Source: Comamonadaceae bacterium
GTDB taxonomy: Bacteria; Pseudomonadota; Gammaproteobacteria; Burkholderiales; Burkholderiaceae_C
Direction: 5' to 3'
Assembly (NCBI GenBank): GCA_947454955.1
Contig: CANGLW010000010.1
Coordinates: forward strand, 1 to 64,000
Length of the DNA stretch: 64,000 nucleotides
Part shown: piece by piece, positions 63,875 to 64,000 of the stretch
How positions within the stretch are numbered: position 1 is the first letter of the stretch
Layout: each line of letters begins with the position of its first letter
Notes under the pieces: generated by a model
What the model saw: only the letters and a program-made list of their open reading frames with translations
What the model was told of the DNA's origin: nothing
The model's database searches: none
Translations under genes and position numbers: made by a program

Positions 63875-64000
63875 TCAAGGCTTAGCGATCTCCACCATGA
63901 TTTCATTGCGTTTGAACATCGGCAGCGTCCAGGGTGGGTCGTAGCGGGAGAGTTGGGGCGCGCCAATCGCTTGGAGTGACTTTTGGCGAACCCATTGCAG
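63875..64000 (-). CDS. SOUL heme-binding family protein, C-terminal fragment (cut by window edge)
   Basis: Reading from the right edge, 41 codons end in a TGA at 63875-63877. The translated tail (SLQAIGAPQLSRYDPPWTL, then PMFKRNEIMVEIAKP) matches the SOUL/HBP family end, where a Y-x-P-P-W/F block precedes a RRNEVxxE-like strand. Only the C-terminus is visible, so the assignment is modest. The 145 bp between it and the Bug gene hold no gene; A/T-rich sequence at 63780-63820 could carry the operon promoter. Confidence 0.6.
   Translation of the reverse strand: MQWVRQKSLQAIGAPQLSRYDPPWTLPMFKRNEIMVEIAKP

Overview
The window reads as the chromosome of a GC-rich betaproteobacterium of the order Burkholderiales, most like a freshwater Comamonadaceae member (Limnohabitans/Rhodoferax type). 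This rests on gene content and protein style, not on a database search. A bchH gene for the large subunit of magnesium chelatase suggests bacteriochlorophyll synthesis and so an aerobic anoxygenic phototroph, although no other photosynthesis gene lies in the window. No rRNA, tRNA, CRISPR array, prophage or transposase gene was recognised.

Region 1 (1-9.05 kb) is housekeeping: nadB (cut by the left edge), scpA, a DUF3460 protein, a SulP anion transporter and metG on the minus strand, then apbC/mrp and a LysR regulator on the plus strand. The divergent metG-apbC gap holds a 298-bp nested palindromic element with 75-bp inverted arms.

Region 2 (9.2-25 kb) is a large formate-oxidation locus. It encodes a cytosolic NAD-linked formate dehydrogenase (a fused NuoE/NuoF-type subunit plus a NuoG/FdhF-type alpha subunit). 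An accessory module follows (DUF3305, DUF3306, a six-cluster ferredoxin-like protein and a TorD-type chaperone). Then comes a Tat-exported membrane formate dehydrogenase (small Tat protein, FdhA, FdhB, a lipoprotein, cytochrome b FdhC and an Ala/Pro-rich periplasmic protein), and finally fdhD. A perfect 24-bp palindrome separates the NAD-linked module from the rest.

Region 3 (25-36 kb) holds an FtsX-type permease, a truncated hemoglobin, Smr and RadC DNA-metabolism proteins, fkpB-ispH-serS, a DsrE-like exported protein, modB-modC without modA, a MerR-type regulator with an unusual C-terminal domain, and one unrecognised protein. Region 4 (36-41.4 kb) is the glyoxylate-to-glycerate operon gcl-hyi-glxR with a divergent LysR regulator and a perfect LysR-type dyad between them, followed by a VOC protein. 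Region 5 (41.4-50.4 kb) is bchH, with a PpsR/CrtJ-type site upstream, and a sulfate ABC transporter with two tandem binding proteins.

Region 6 (50.5-64 kb) is accessory catabolism. A LysR regulator lies divergent from a CoA-transferase/HMG-CoA-lyase-like/VOC operon. Then come aroE, an exported metallo-hydrolase, a cupin, another LysR regulator, and a molybdenum-hydroxylase operon (Bug binding protein, alpha/beta hydrolase, FAD, Mo and 2Fe-2S subunits, CoxG-like protein). A SOUL heme-binding protein is cut by the right edge. Molybdenum chemistry links several parts: two formate dehydrogenases, a molybdenum hydroxylase, FdhD and a molybdate importer.
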